Assembly (NCBI GenBank): GCA_029204225.1
Contig: CM055109.1
Span: 37,732,991-37,796,990, forward strand
DNA from: Diphasiastrum complanatum
Taxonomy: Eukaryota; Streptophyta; Lycopodiopsida; Lycopodiales; Lycopodiaceae
Direction of reading: 5' to 3'
Length of the DNA stretch: 64,000 nt
Part shown: piece by piece, positions 33,590 to 48,287 of the stretch
Numbering within the stretch: the first letter of the stretch is position 1
How the letters are laid out: each line of letters opens with the position of its first letter
The notes under the pieces: generated by a model
What the model was told of the DNA's origin: nothing
The model's input: the letters and a program-made list of their open reading frames with translations, nothing else
Databases searched by the model: none
Translations under genes and position numbers: made by a program

Positions 33590-34016
33590 TTTCACTCCTG
33601 GGTGATCTGGAAAGCACTGTCCTTCACCTCTTTGCAGATCAACTACCAAAAGGAGCAACTAATCTATAGGCCTTCAGCTGCTGATCACACTACATCAATT
33701 TTTAACTGTTGATAAACAAGAACCGCGTTGGGTTGATGATCCAGATTCTTTAGCAACCTCCCGTTGTGTTGCTTTCTCAAAATATGGATATCCACCGGGC
33801 GATAGGATCAAATGGCTTTCGAACAGTGGTTTTTACTTGATGGCAAGCTGGAATGTTGGTCACTGCGCTGCTGATCATCTGCAATCTCAAAATTGGGGGT
33901 GGTAAGTTTCACTGACCTGTGTTAGTGCTGGCAGCTGCTGGTTTTTGTCTAGAAGGACTTGAGAGACAGAGTCGCAAAGGAGGCTTTATTCATCGGCTCT
34001 CCTCCTTTATATATTC
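33590..34016 (-). promoter_or_regulatory. CASPL 5' UTR and likely TATA box
   Basis: On the minus strand ATATATAAAGGAGG lies at about 34016-34003, a good plant TATA box. Transcription would start about 30 bases downstream, giving a 5' untranslated region near 390 bases. A 5' UTR intron cannot be excluded. Confidence 0.45.
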
Positions 34017-34159
34017 CCTTTAATAAAGCTTTGATCTTCTTTCATCTTTAATCTACTTTATTATTTAGAAACTTGAAATATAGCCTTTCAATTCAGAAAA
34101 GTGGGTTGATTGCTAGCTTCCAATTTTAAAACTATATTCATTATTATATTTAAACCCGA

Positions 34160-34405
34160 GACCAATATACTTGTTAGGATAAGTAACTTCATCGTGCTTG
34201 CTTGCTGCGTTCTCAAGATTTGTATACTATCACGACAAGAGATTCAAAAAAGTGATCACTTGATTTTGCTTGCTACGTTATCAAGATGGTTGTAAGTAAT
34301 TGGTTTTTGCTTGCTACTTGCTCAAGAAGGTTTTTTACACAAAAATAGATTCTCAAGTCTTGTTAGGATAAGTAAGTGGATTTTGCTTGCAACTTTCTCA
34401 AGATT
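34160..34405. repeat. Degenerate short repeat upstream of CASPL
   Basis: Four variants of TTGCTTGCTACGTTATCAAG at about 34195, 34263, 34302 and 34380, and CTTGTTAGGATAAGTAA twice (34169 and 34358). Confidence 0.75.
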
Positions 34406-35159
34406 GTGATATTCTCTTGTCTTGTGAATATACCCACAAGTCTTAAAGAGCAAACTAGACCATAAAATTGTTCATGTGCTTGGTTTCATAATTGGATAAT
34501 AATAAATTACTTTTGTGTGTGTGTGTGTGTGCATGCACACGTGAGCACACGTTTTGTATTTACTCTAAGTAGAATTATCAGAGTAAGTGAAGATATAAAT
34601 TTAAATAGATCAATAAACACACACACACACACACACACACATACATAGGTATACATAAACTATACGTAATGGAGACTTTGTGCCTATTTTGCCTAGTTTT
34701 TGAACAACTTAAAAAGCAGAATAGGCAGATGTTTTTAAACAAAATCTGCTGCCCATTCCAGCCTGCGCGTCAGAGGCGCCAAGCTGTCACATGGCAGTGT
34801 CAGAGTGGTTGGAAAAAGTCAAACTGCTCTTTATGCTTCATAATGATCATGTAAAATTTTTCAAAGTATCCATTACGCAATGGAAAGTGCCGGGCACATG
34901 CCACTCTGCCCGGTTTGGCTTTCTAAAAAATTTTAGGCTCGGCGCCTCCGGGCCTTGCCTAAAAAATTTCTAGAAATCCTTACATGGCAAAATGGCTTAT
35001 GTTCGGCCCATTCCATAGTATATACATAGACAACAAAATATGCATGCAAAAAGGGTATTATATATATAAACTTATGTACACTTTTGCGCATGTGTATGGG
35101 TGCACCATGCATGCTCCTCCCCTCACCCATGCATGATCTTTTTTTAACTAAAAAACTTG
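34406..35159. other. Noncoding; (GT)n, (AC)n and a foldback
   Basis: (GT)n at 34514-34532 and (AC)n at 34616-34641 can pair with each other. TTCTAAAAAATTTTAGGC (34921-34938) and GCCTAAAAAATTTCTAGAA (34957-34975) form an imperfect hairpin around a GC-rich loop. No gene seen. Confidence 0.7.
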
Positions 35160-35930
35160 GGGAGGAGGATGCCTGTATGGGGCCTCTCCATGCATGCATA
35201 TTCTGCATAGCCCTAAGCTGGCAGGGATCAAACCAAAAAATTCATTTCCAAGGAGGATGAGAACTAGAAGCTTCTCAGCGCAAAGATTAGCATGAATTAA
35301 ACCAACCAGAGCATTAGAATACAAATCCAGCTTAATGATATTGCGAGGGATGGCGCCCGTGAACCAAATCCAGCTTAATGATATTGCCATTCGAGAGCCG
35401 AGGCTCCAAGGAATGGCGCCCGTGAAGGAATTTCCCCACAAGAACAACACTTGCATATTGGGCAGCTTGCCCAAGAACAAGGGAATGTCGCCTTGCAGAT
35501 TGTTCAAAAACAGGCTTAACAGCTACAATCTGGGGCTGATTTAGCTCTGCGGAAATTTCTCCTGTCAGTTTGTTTTTGGAGAGATCGAGTGACTTCACAA
35601 CAACAAGCTTTCCCAGCTTTGGAGGAATGCTCCCACTCAGCTCATTGATCTGCAGAAAGAGAGATTCTAGGTTCGGCAGATTGCCAAGCTCCGGAGGAAT
35701 GGCACCGGTCATCCCACAAGAGGAGTTCCCCAACGCAGACATCTCACTAGGAAGATTCGTAGTTAGATTGTTTTGTGCGATGGTCAGGTTGACAAGGCTC
35801 ACTAGGTGACCCACATTCGCAGATAGCTCCTCAGACAGATCCATTGTGGACAAATTGAGTCATTTGATGACATCTAGATCATCGCAGGCCCACCAGCTCA
35901 CACCTCTGAAATCAGCGATTGACTCACCTT
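35160..35930 (-). pseudogene. LRR receptor-kinase ectodomain pseudogene (CLV1/BAM-like)
   Basis: Minus strand begins with a leucine-rich N-cap remnant (SWWACDDLDVIK, stop, LNLSTMDLSEELSANVGHL) and then plant-type LRRs: SLVNLTIAQNNLT, MTGAIPPELGNLPNLESL, NELSGSIPPKLGKL, LDLSKNKLTGEISAEL, frameshift, NLQGDIPLFLGKLPNMQVL, FTGAIPWSLGS, LLGNEFFGLIPASLGLCR. The xxIPxxLGxLxxL repeat and the stress on GAIPPELG fit subgroup XI receptor kinases such as CLV1/BAM. Defects: in-frame stop near the start, missing repeats after repeat 2, frameshifts near 35500 and a small duplication (AATCCAGCTTAATGATATTG at 35322 and 35364). No kinase domain; the copy ends in unrelated sequence near 35160. Confidence 0.85.
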
Positions 35931-37336
<1,406 letters not shown>

Positions 37337-38399
37337 CAAAAAAGAAAGGGTATCCAACAAATTTGTATCATACCAGACTACGCAACTGCGCAACTGGGGG
37401 CATCTCAGTCAGAAAGTGCTCAAAGTGCTAGGCAAGCCTACTTTCCTCTTACTATGGGTTTTAAAGGTCAGGCTTCTTAGTGTACTATGAATCTCAATGA
37501 ATTTTGTATCATTCAATATGCTTAATAACCCTATTCTTAAATTTAACCATGATGAATCTCAGTTGAAAGTTCTACTATTTGGAGAGGGTGATTGTTATGT
37601 GAAGGAAAGTAATCTTTGCTTCAAACAGAGTCTCAATTAATGAATACTGGGTCTCTCCCATATTGTGTCAAGGCACAACACTGTAGGTTTTATGGAACTT
37701 AGGAAAAACGATGTATTAATACTTTGAAATTCTTGTAGACCTCTTTAACATGTAATGTGTCCAACGCATGATTCTTTGAGAATTGTTGTGCTGTGTATGA
37801 GTCATTTTTTACTGTCATTTTCATTGCCATTAAGCTGAGAAATATGCCACTTTGTGAAAAAGAGAGGCTATCAAGATTGTCTTAATCATAGTGCATGACT
37901 CATGAGTGACCTCATGTTTCAGTCTTCTTGCTTTTAGTGGTTTCTTTTTTAAAATTTGAAAGTGTAAGCTCAGGTACTATTGTTGTTGATTGCGCAGGGC
38001 TGAAGAAAAAAAAAAAAGTGTAGATGTGCGCTTGAATGGGTACAAGGCAGATTCCTAAGCGGCTAACAAAGCTTAGGTATGATGTAACCAGCTGCGATCA
38101 AGCAGTAGTGCAATGGCAGTGGTATGAGATTGTAGGTGCAAATTCTTCATTATATAAGTGAGGCGTCCCTTGAGATGAGATAGAGGCGCAATGATGAAGA
38201 TGCTTTATCATTAGTATTTGTCTCTCTCAAACAACATCAATTGGCAGTTGCAGGACTGAGAGCCGGTTGCTTAAGAAGGTACCTATAAATATTATATAAA
38301 TATTATTAAAATAAGAATAGCTAAAAGGTGGATGCCCTGGCTATTCACAATAAACTCAGAGTGAACATGAATAGTTGTGAGTTAGTGAAGGACCACACA
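37337..38399. other. No gene recognised
   Basis: AT-rich, no supported frame. Confidence 0.5.
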
Positions 38400-41230
<2,831 letters not shown>

Positions 41231-41244
41231 ATTCATCATCAAAA

Positions 41245-42111
41245 TTATTGTCGTTGGGCTTCCGATACTAGTTCCTCTGAGCATATATGAATAGGAAATG
41301 GAAAGACTTCATGATTGATATAGAGAATAGTGTCTATATTGGATGCTTCACTATTTCTTACATCAATTTTACATATCAAGATGCAAAAATAATATAAAAA
41401 GTAACATAGAATCATAATGAATGAGTTCCTCCATGTTTCCACCTTTGATATCTTTATAAAATAGTAGCAAATATGATTTAAAACAAAATCATGAATGCTA
41501 GTTTTCTTGCTTTCTCCATATTCTCCCTCATGTGAGGTTAATGTACCAAAAAACACCATGAATGAGACTCCATTGCCAACTTGCCATAATGGATCACCAA
41601 TACTTGGAAACCTATGATATAGTGAGGGCAAAAATGATGCTATACCAGCTCCATTTTCATCAATAAAATTAGCAAAGAGTACTAGTCCATCTTTAAGATG
41701 ACAATTTTCACATATTAACATGACATTGCTCAAACATGAAGTAAAATAAGTAAGGTAGTTTAGAACCACACTTCCTTGTTGTTCTTTTGACCTTACTTGA
41801 GTCTTCAATAACCTACAAAAGTAGATCCTTATTGCCTTGACCATTGGGTGTCATTTCAATATCTTTGACAAACTCCAAATTGCCAATTTCATCTTGGTGT
41901 TGATGAAGCTCATAAGATCACCCTCTTGACCTTCCATAACACCATCATAACCCTTCCTCAAAAACATTCTTCCAGATCCATTATTAACATCCATTCCATG
42001 AAGACATCCTCTTAAGCAAATCTGGGGTTTAGAGACAATATTCTTCGAACTACAACCGTCAACAAAATGAAGCAGCCAAATGAAAGAATCAAACTCTTGT
42101 CGAGTCAGCAA
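41245..42111 (-). pseudogene. Unidentified coding-like frame with one internal stop
   Basis: One minus-strand frame is open from about 42111 to 41245 except for a single TGA (near 41853-41851), giving 86 plus about 200 codons. Text before the stop includes EFDSFIWLLHFVDGCSS, KMKLAIWSLSKILK; after it VKAIRIYFCRLLKTQVRS, VLNYLTYFTSCLSNVM, LFANFIDENGAGIASFL, IHDFVLNHICYYFIKI. Long amphipathic helices suggest an ARM/HEAT-like helical repeat protein, but I do not recognise the family. The frame ends at the AT-rich block. Codon choice looks genuine. Could be a recently broken gene, a retrocopy, or an exon of a larger gene with a misread splice. Confidence 0.4.
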
Positions 42112-42359
42112 GATCCGTGTTATTTGCTACTAACCTTCTGAACAAGTTATGGGTAGAGGCAATTGCAACAGCCTACTATGTTCAAAATCATTGCAATAAC
42201 AACACCGTCAACAATATAACCCTTGAGGAGTTTTGGTCAGGTACAAAATCATTTGTAGATCATCTAAGAGTTTTCGAATAGAAATCAGTTCGACCAAACT
42301 AGCTTCAAGTCAATGAGTCCTTCTACTTGCTATTCCCGTCAACTGGCACATGGCATCCA
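42112..42359. other. No gene recognised
   Basis: Short stretch without supported features. Confidence 0.4.
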
Positions 42360-42715
42360 CCTGTGGGTGATCAGTCCATTTGGCATGCCTGGCCCCTGTG
42401 ACTTGTGAATACTGAGTGACTCATAGGGTACCACCCCCGTGCCCGACAAAGACCTATGACAGTCTTGGTCATCCCGACTACTTGCCGGCTAGCATCTCAT
42501 CACTGATGGCTAGGGTCCTGATGGTCAAGACACACCGCATCTCTGACAGCTTGTTAGGCGGCCACACTGGGTCACTGCTTGTGATGCACCGGTCCCTACT
42601 TGGGACAGATGTCCTCGTCGGTCACCGACCCTTGCCAATACTAGGCCTCAGGCCCTTTGGCAACCGGCCGTGCCAAGGTCATGATAGAGTCGTAACTGGA
42701 CTCTAACAGAAATGG
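42360..42715 (-). repeat. Dispersed GC-rich repeat, copy 2
   Basis: Reverse complement matches 5665-5962 along its length (CATGACCTTGGCACGGCCGG, GAGATGCGGTG, AAGTAGTCGGG, TGGACTGATCACCCACA). Its right edge coincides with the break of the copia E RT fragment. The 42416-42706 frame is an artefact. Confidence 0.75.
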
Positions 42716-43680
42716 TCCTCCGATCTATTATGTCAAATTCTTTCAAAAGATTTGACTTCATAATTTTTAACAAAGAGCTAGAATTGCTTAAAAGTAGACA
42801 CCATATTTGATATAGACATTCGAGTCAGCAACATTTGCCGATTAAAGTTAAATAGTAATAGATAATTACTGATTCATTCGAACTAGACTCTAGGTGCCTA
42901 CTGGAGCCCATAAAGAGATTTTTGAATCTTACACACTTGATCTTCTAGACCTTCGATAGTGTAGTAACCTTTGGCTTGTTGCATGTAAATATCTTCATGG
43001 ATGAAACCATTTAGAAATGTAGTTTGTACATCCATCTGATATACTTCGAGGTCTTCTGCTATTGCAATCGCCAACAAGGTTCCAAAAGATGCAAGTTTTA
43101 CAATAGGATTGAAGGTCTTTGTATAATCAATTCTTGGTACTTGTGAGTAGCCTTTGGCTATGAGTTTTGACTTCCATTCGATATTAAGCCATCAGAGTTG
43201 TACTTTCTCTTGAAGATTCACTTGTAATCGATGATCTTCCTTTTGGTTGGTGGTTTGACAAAAGTCTAGGTTTGATTTTTGATTATTGAGTCATATTACT
43301 ATCCATCATTACTTTTCACATATCAGAGTCTGTGTTCGATAGTGCATCTTGAACAACAGGTGGCTCTTCTACTGTTGTTCAAAAAGCTTGAGGAGTATAC
43401 CTTTCTAGTGGAGGCATCATTTGAGTAGATCTTCGAACATTTTGCTGTTCATCGTCAGCTAAATCAGAAGAAAAATGACAAAGTGCAATACATGAAGTGG
43501 AAGGCGTCGAGACAAAGTTGTCTTTGATATTGACAGTCGATGGTTCATTATTTGAACTAGAAATGAATTCATGTTTCTTCATTTTGAAATCATGAAATTT
43601 GTCTTCTAGGAAGACTACATCTTTGCTAACAAGTGCCTTGCCATATTGTAGATCATAGACTTGTAAGCCTTATGATCTGA
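42716..43680 (-). pseudogene. Copia E: integrase tail and reverse transcriptase fragment
   Basis: Minus strand from 43680: KALVSKDVVFLEDKFHDF, a Ser/Thr-rich linker (SSSNNEPSTVNIKD), RSTQMMPPLERYTPQ, then RT in several frames: KPPTKRKIIDYK, LASFGTLLAIAIAEDLEV, YQMDVQTTFLNGFIHEDI, EGLEDQVCKIQKSLYGLQ, and SLLKIMKSNLLKEFDI. DVQTTFLNG is the copia RT motif with the first catalytic Asp (usually DVKTAFLNG). Many stops. No LTR can be assigned. Confidence 0.85.
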
Positions 43681-43689
43681 TGAATATCC

Positions 43690-43792
43690 AAGAAAGGAGA
43701 TGCCTATGGTGGGAGGAGGATTCTACACACCGACTTCTAGGATTCACGAGCTTGGAGAGACTGGCTTGTGCCAATTGGTATCAGAGCCTCGT
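43690..43792 (+). repeat. LTR end plus primer-binding site
   Basis: ATGCCTATGGT...GAGACTGGCTTGTGCCA is followed by ATTGGTATCAGAGCC (about 43774-43788), a standard copia LTR/primer-site junction. A 75-bp near-identical copy of the LTR end lies at 59680-59757. Confidence 0.7.
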
Positions 43793-44346
43793 TCTAGAGA
43801 GAGAAAACATCATTCTAGAGAGGGAAAGTGTAGAAATTGTCAGATTTTGCTTGTTTTTGAAGGATTTGGAGGGGAGAAATCGGGGGAGACATTTTTCAGA
43901 GGTGTTTGTGGACCTCCAGCGTTGTTGTTCCAGCCTATTGGGAGCCCATAACAATCTGATCTCAAGGAGAAGATTTGGCAAAATCCTTCTGATGCTCCAT
44001 CGGCCTCCGGCAGCCTATCTCCATCGTTGGCAAATGAGGGAAAAGTATTCAAATTACCAAGGAAATTTGGGGTGCTCAGTTTCTACAGCTCCAGTGCACC
44101 TTTTCAAATCTGTTCTAGCTCTTTTTATAAGGGAAGTTGAGCACACTTTATTCCTACAACTCAAACGCACTTTTTTTAGACCAGTTCCAACGTTTTTCCA
44201 GTAGAGAATCAGGGTGCACTTGTTGTAGTCAGAACAGTGGCCAGAAGAAGTTTTTGAGGGCTTGACCAACGCTGATCTGAGGACTTATCAATACTCAAAT
44301 TTGTGGAAAACAAGAGCACTGATGTAGCACCGATTTAGTGCCCATT
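43793..44346. other. Noncoding, retroelement leader-like
   Basis: Follows the primer site at 43774. The frame 43680-44204 has no domain; it runs over the LTR end and is not credible. Confidence 0.5.
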
Positions 44347-44386
44347 TCTGATACCATGTTAGAAATCCATAAATCATAATATGGAT

Positions 44387-44458
44387 GGACAAACTAGGAT
44401 TTGAACCCAGGACCTCCCTCATACCGGATGGGATGCTCTATCATTGAGCTATCCGCCC
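44387..44458 (-). other. tRNA-like sequence, copy 1
   Basis: 72 nt on the minus strand. Acceptor GGGCGGA pairs with TTTGTCC (with G-U pairs), D-arm GCTC/GAGC around AATGATA, T-arm CTGGG/CCTAG around TTCAAAT. A box TAGCTCAATGATAGAG; B box GGTTCAAATCC. The anticodon arm is irregular (loop too long), so not a working tRNA. Confidence 0.7.
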
Positions 44459-44614
44459 TGTTTGATAGTTCTCTCTCAAGCCACACTTGGTTGGGGTCCT
44501 AGCTATCACCTGCCCCACAACTTGGGCCACCTAACCATGGCTTTGACACCATGAACTGTTAGGTCTAACTTGGCTCTGATACCATGTTAGAAATCCATAA
44601 ATTATAATAGGGAT

Positions 44615-44682
44615 GGACAGACTAGGATTCGAACCCAGGACCTCCCTCATACCGGATGGGATGCTCTACCACTGAGCCGTCC
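44615..44682 (-). other. tRNA-like sequence, copy 2
   Basis: 68 nt on the minus strand. A box GGCTCAGTGGTAGAGC, perfect B box GGTTCGAATCC, acceptor GGACGG with CTGTCC. Three bases shorter than copy 1 between acceptor and D-arm. Confidence 0.7.
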
Positions 44683-44725
44683 TGTTTGATAGTTCTCTCT
44701 AGAGTGTGGAATGATATTCCAACAT

Positions 44726-45455
44726 TGTGAAGATTATTAAAATATTATCTTCCTATCTCGAGTTTGGGGCCATGTCCATGGTGATTTCCACTAAATTTCA
44801 TGTTGTACATAAAAGGAGTGTGAATTGAGCACATATCCTTCTAGTGTAGCTCAGATTTGAGTTAGATAGGTTCTATTTTGATGACATGCAGTAGTTTAGA
44901 TAACATGCAAAGTCATACTGTATGCATGCAAGCCACATGCAATCAGTGCATGCAACATGCAAAGTAGTTTCAGTGATCTACACATGTCTAGGCAGTTTTA
45001 TGAGTTGACATGCAGTACATGCAACATACATGCATGCGATTACACATGTGGATCTCTGGTAGGTGAATTAGTTCAGTTAAGTGGACTTTCCATGCAACTC
45101 CATTGTAGGAATTTGAGTCTCTCTCATGTAGGAAAAGCTGGGCATGTTTTGCCATATTGTGAATATTGAGATTTTGGTGTTTTGGACTCATTCTCTCTCT
45201 ACTCGAGTTATTCATGCTTGATTTTCTCTCTCTACACGAGAGCAGCCTTTTTTTCCCATACTAAACACTTAGAATTATTTCTGACATTCATTTCTCATAG
45301 TGAAGAGTTAGATTTTTTCATCGGATGTATGCCATTGTGCTCTCGCCTTAGATTTTTCAAGTATATTGTTCCTTGATCAATCTTGTGCAATCACAACACC
45401 TCAGTAAGATCCTGTAAGGTGTGTGGTGAAGTTCACACGTGTTAAAAACTTCACG
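44726..45455 (+). repeat. 5' LTR of copia F
   Basis: 730 bp, TGTGAAGATTATT ... AACTTCACG (final CA decayed to CG), followed by the primer site. Highly similar to 48960-49679. Contains TTCACACGTGTTAA near 45432. Confidence 0.92.
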
Positions 45456-46227
45456 TGGTATCAGAGCTTAATGCTTTGAAGAGGTGAGGGTGTATACATC
45501 AGATCATCAGTGTCTTTGCTTGCAGGAACTCGGATTTGGGAGAGGGATTCAAACTCGTTGAGAAACAAGCAATCTGAGGACCGTAAGTGGATCAAATCAA
45601 GGCTGATATGATCCAGTGGACCCCGGAAAGAAAAGAGAGCTCACACGTGTGAAATCAGCCCTCATTAATGAGTGCTACTTCTCAAGGAATGATCCAAATT
45701 TGATGTTCTATAGCTTGTTGGATAGGTATTGAAGAGTAGAATGTGTTGCTCTTGTTTCTAAATCAATTTTGTTTTTAGAAGAGTTTTAGGCAATCAGAGA
45801 GTTTGAGAGGGTACTCAACTCGTGGGATATGCCAAAGTGAGCACACATATATCTTTTTCACCATTTTCATCAATTTTCATTGTCAATCAAGTAGAATTGG
45901 ATAGAAGTGAGTGTTATGAGGTCTTAGACTTTTCATTTCACACATATTACTGTGTTTGAGTTGAAAGTAAGTTCCTAGAGAGTTTATCAATACTTTAAAA
46001 CTCGTGGGAGAGATAGACTTCTTACTTGCATGTGCTTCTTCTTTTGTGATTGAAGCAAGATCCAAATTCAAGATAGATTGATTTTCTGTGTTGAGAATTT
46101 GTTCTCACATTTGTTGCTAGATTTCATAGGGTGGATCAACATCTGTGTTAGATCCTAGATTGAGATAGCAAGCAACATTCTTTCAACTACATTTTTTTTA
46201 TCATTACTAGAATTTCTCATAAAGAAG
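45456..46227 (+). other. Copia F primer-binding site and leader
   Basis: TGGTATCAGAGC at 45456-45467 abuts the LTR. The leader to gag has TCACACGTGTGAAA at 45641. No coding. Confidence 0.85.
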
Positions 46228-47137
46228 ATGTCATCACCTAGTTCACATTTCTTAGAGCACAGTGAGAGATTAACATCTTCCAATTATGCAATGTGGAAGA
46301 TCAGAATGGAATCATAATGGATATTGTGAGTGGAGCTGAAGAAGAACCTGCTGCACCTAATGAAGCTGCAACATTTCACAAAAGAACCAGAATTGCCCTT
46401 TATTTTATAAAAATGAATGTTACCAATGAAGTGTTAAGAGAGATCAGCACATGCACCACTGCCAAGGAAGCTTGGATACTCTAAAAACAATCTATGAAAT
46501 CAAAAATACTTCTAGATTGCTTACACTTAAAAACCAAATATTTCTAAGTTATCAGAGAGTAGATGAGAGTGCTTCATCATATGTCATGAGAGTTAAGGAT
46601 GTTCATCAAGAGTTGGCTGGTATTAGTGATGCTCTTAAGAACATTGAACTTGTTCAAGTAGTCCTAAACGGACTTAGAGATGAGTATGACAATATTGTGC
46701 AGACTTATGTTGTCAGGGAGGATCTTCCATCCTTGGAGACACTGCAAGGTGTTCTCATTGCTGAAGAAAGCAGACAAGAGAACAAGATATTGAGGATCAA
46801 CAGACTTTCATTGAAAGATGGTGGAGATGACAAAGCACTCTTCATCAGAGGCAAGTCAAGATGCAAGGGCAAAGGACAACAACACTTCAAGAAAGACAAA
46901 GCCAAAGAAGGTGGTGAGGATCAGTCATCACAAGCTGCAACATCCAGTGGCAAGAAGAAGTTGTCAAAGATCAAGTGTTTTTGTTGTGACAAGAAAGGAC
47001 ACTATGCATCAAACTGTTTCAAGAAGAAGAACCAATCTAAGCAAGCTAACCTTACTAATGAGGACGAGTGTGAGGGTGTAGAGAGTGAAAGAGAGGATTC
47101 ATTAATGATGTCTACTTTTTCATCTTTTCCTTTTTAA
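46228..47137 (+). pseudogene. Copia F: gag
   Basis: ATG at 46228 (MSSPSSHFLEHSERLTSSN), frameshifts near 46305 and 46475, then open to 47137: IALYFIKMNVTNEVLREI, ELVQVVLNGLRDEYD, zinc knuckle CFCCDKKGHYASNC, acidic tail. A later stop separates it from protease. Related to the gags of copia C and D. Confidence 0.9.
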
Positions 47138-47150
47138 GAATGAAGAAGTC

Positions 47151-48287
47151 TGGTGGATAGATAGTGGGGCTAGTTCCCATATGTCTAGTTCTAGGAACTC
47201 TTTCACTAATCTCATGCCATATCTAGGTGCAAAAAGATCAATCTATACTGCTATTGATGTAGAGTGTAGAATTGAAGGAATAGGTAGTATTCCATTGCAT
47301 GCATCATCATCAAAATCTTTTTGCTTACATGATGTATTGTATGTACCTAGATTAACCAAGAATCTCATTAGTGTAGGACAGTTGTTTGATAGTGGATTGG
47401 ATGTCAAGTTTCAAGTTGACAAGTGTATAATCTCAAGAGAAAATGAAGTTATTGCTAGAGGATCTAGAATTGGTAAGTTGTACAAACTAGATTCTAGGGA
47501 GAGTGCTAACATTTCAGATATTGCTTATGAGACCAAGGTTCTACAGGAGGATCTATGGCACAAGAGATTGGGTCATCCCAATTTCAAAGCCATGCAATCT
47601 ATGGTCAAAGAAGGAAAAGTTTTTGGTCTACCAAAGACACTGTCAAAGGAGCTTCTTCAACCTTGTGAAGCTTGTGTGCTGGCAAAGTCAAACAGAAGGC
47701 CTTTTCCTAGATCAAGTATAAAGACAAAGCAACCATTTAAACTTGTACACTTTGATGTTCATTTTTCATCAACTAAGAGCAAAGGAGGAGCCAACTGCTT
47801 TGTCTCTTTTGTAGATGATTATACAAGATATTCTTGGATCTATATGATGTCTTCAAAAGCCATGGTTTATGATGTTTTTCTTACTTTCAAAGCTTATGCA
47901 GAAAAGTAGTTTCCTTTCAAGTTGAAGGCTTTGAGAAGTGATAGTGGAGGAGAATACACTTCCAATAAGTTTAAAGACTTTTGTGAGAGAGAGGGTATTC
48001 AAAGAGAGTTTTCTTGTTCATATACTCCTCATGCAAACTATCTTTGTAATAGGCTTTCAAATCTTGCAATAGGAGGAAAGACACCATTTGAGATGTTGTA
48101 TAAGAAAAAAGCCTAAGGTAGATCATCTTAGGATTTTTGGCTGCGTATGCTTTGTGCATGTGCCTCTAGAAACTAGGAGGAAGGAAGATCCTAGTGCTGT
48201 AAGAGGAATTTTTATAGGATATGCATCTACCAAAAGGCATACAAAGTTAATTTACCCTCTACTAACAAGAATGTTGTTAGTAGAGAT
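47151..48287 (+). pseudogene. Copia F: protease and integrase
   Basis: WWIDSGASSHM (protease active site) at 47151, then LTKNLISVGQLFDSGLDV, the GAG-pre-integrase motif LWHKRLGHPNFKAM, zinc part CEACVLAKSNRRPF, core HFDVHF (first Asp), a stop near 47908, RSDSGGEYTSNKF (second Asp). The segment with the catalytic Glu (normally QQNGVAERKN) is deleted: YTPHAN joins directly to YLCNRLS. Ends with TPFEMLYKKKP, LRIFGCVCFVHVP, RGIFIGYAS. So integrase cannot be active. Confidence 0.92.

Larger units (their letters stand above)
44347..44700 (-). mobile_element. Small tandem retroelement with tRNA-like modules and PBS (TRIM/SINE-like)
   Basis: Two direct copies of a roughly 125-bp module (44347-44475 and 44576-44700) flank a 100-bp spacer. 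On the minus strand each module reads GAGAGAACTATCAAACAGG, a tRNA-like fold, a short AT-rich piece, and TTTCTAACA followed by TGGTATCAGA. In the right-hand module this is TGGTATCAGAGCC, the plant retrotransposon primer site. So the modules look like LTRs that end in CA next to a primer site, as in TRIM elements, yet each also has a tRNA-type A and B box, as in SINEs. No protein is encoded. Confidence 0.6.

Noticed and set aside
42416-42706. 96-codon frame
   Set aside because: Falls inside the dispersed GC-rich repeat; the other copy is not open.
43680-44204. 174-codon plus-strand frame as a gene
   Set aside because: Overlaps an LTR end and primer site, with no domain.
44387-44682. Functional tRNA genes
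   Set aside because: Anticodon arm is irregular, one copy has lost bases before the D-arm, and both are embedded in identical repeat modules.
44347-44700. Cassandra-type 5S rRNA promoter element
   Set aside because: The internal promoter has tRNA A and B boxes and folds as a cloverleaf; no 5S rRNA A box, intermediate element or C box was seen.
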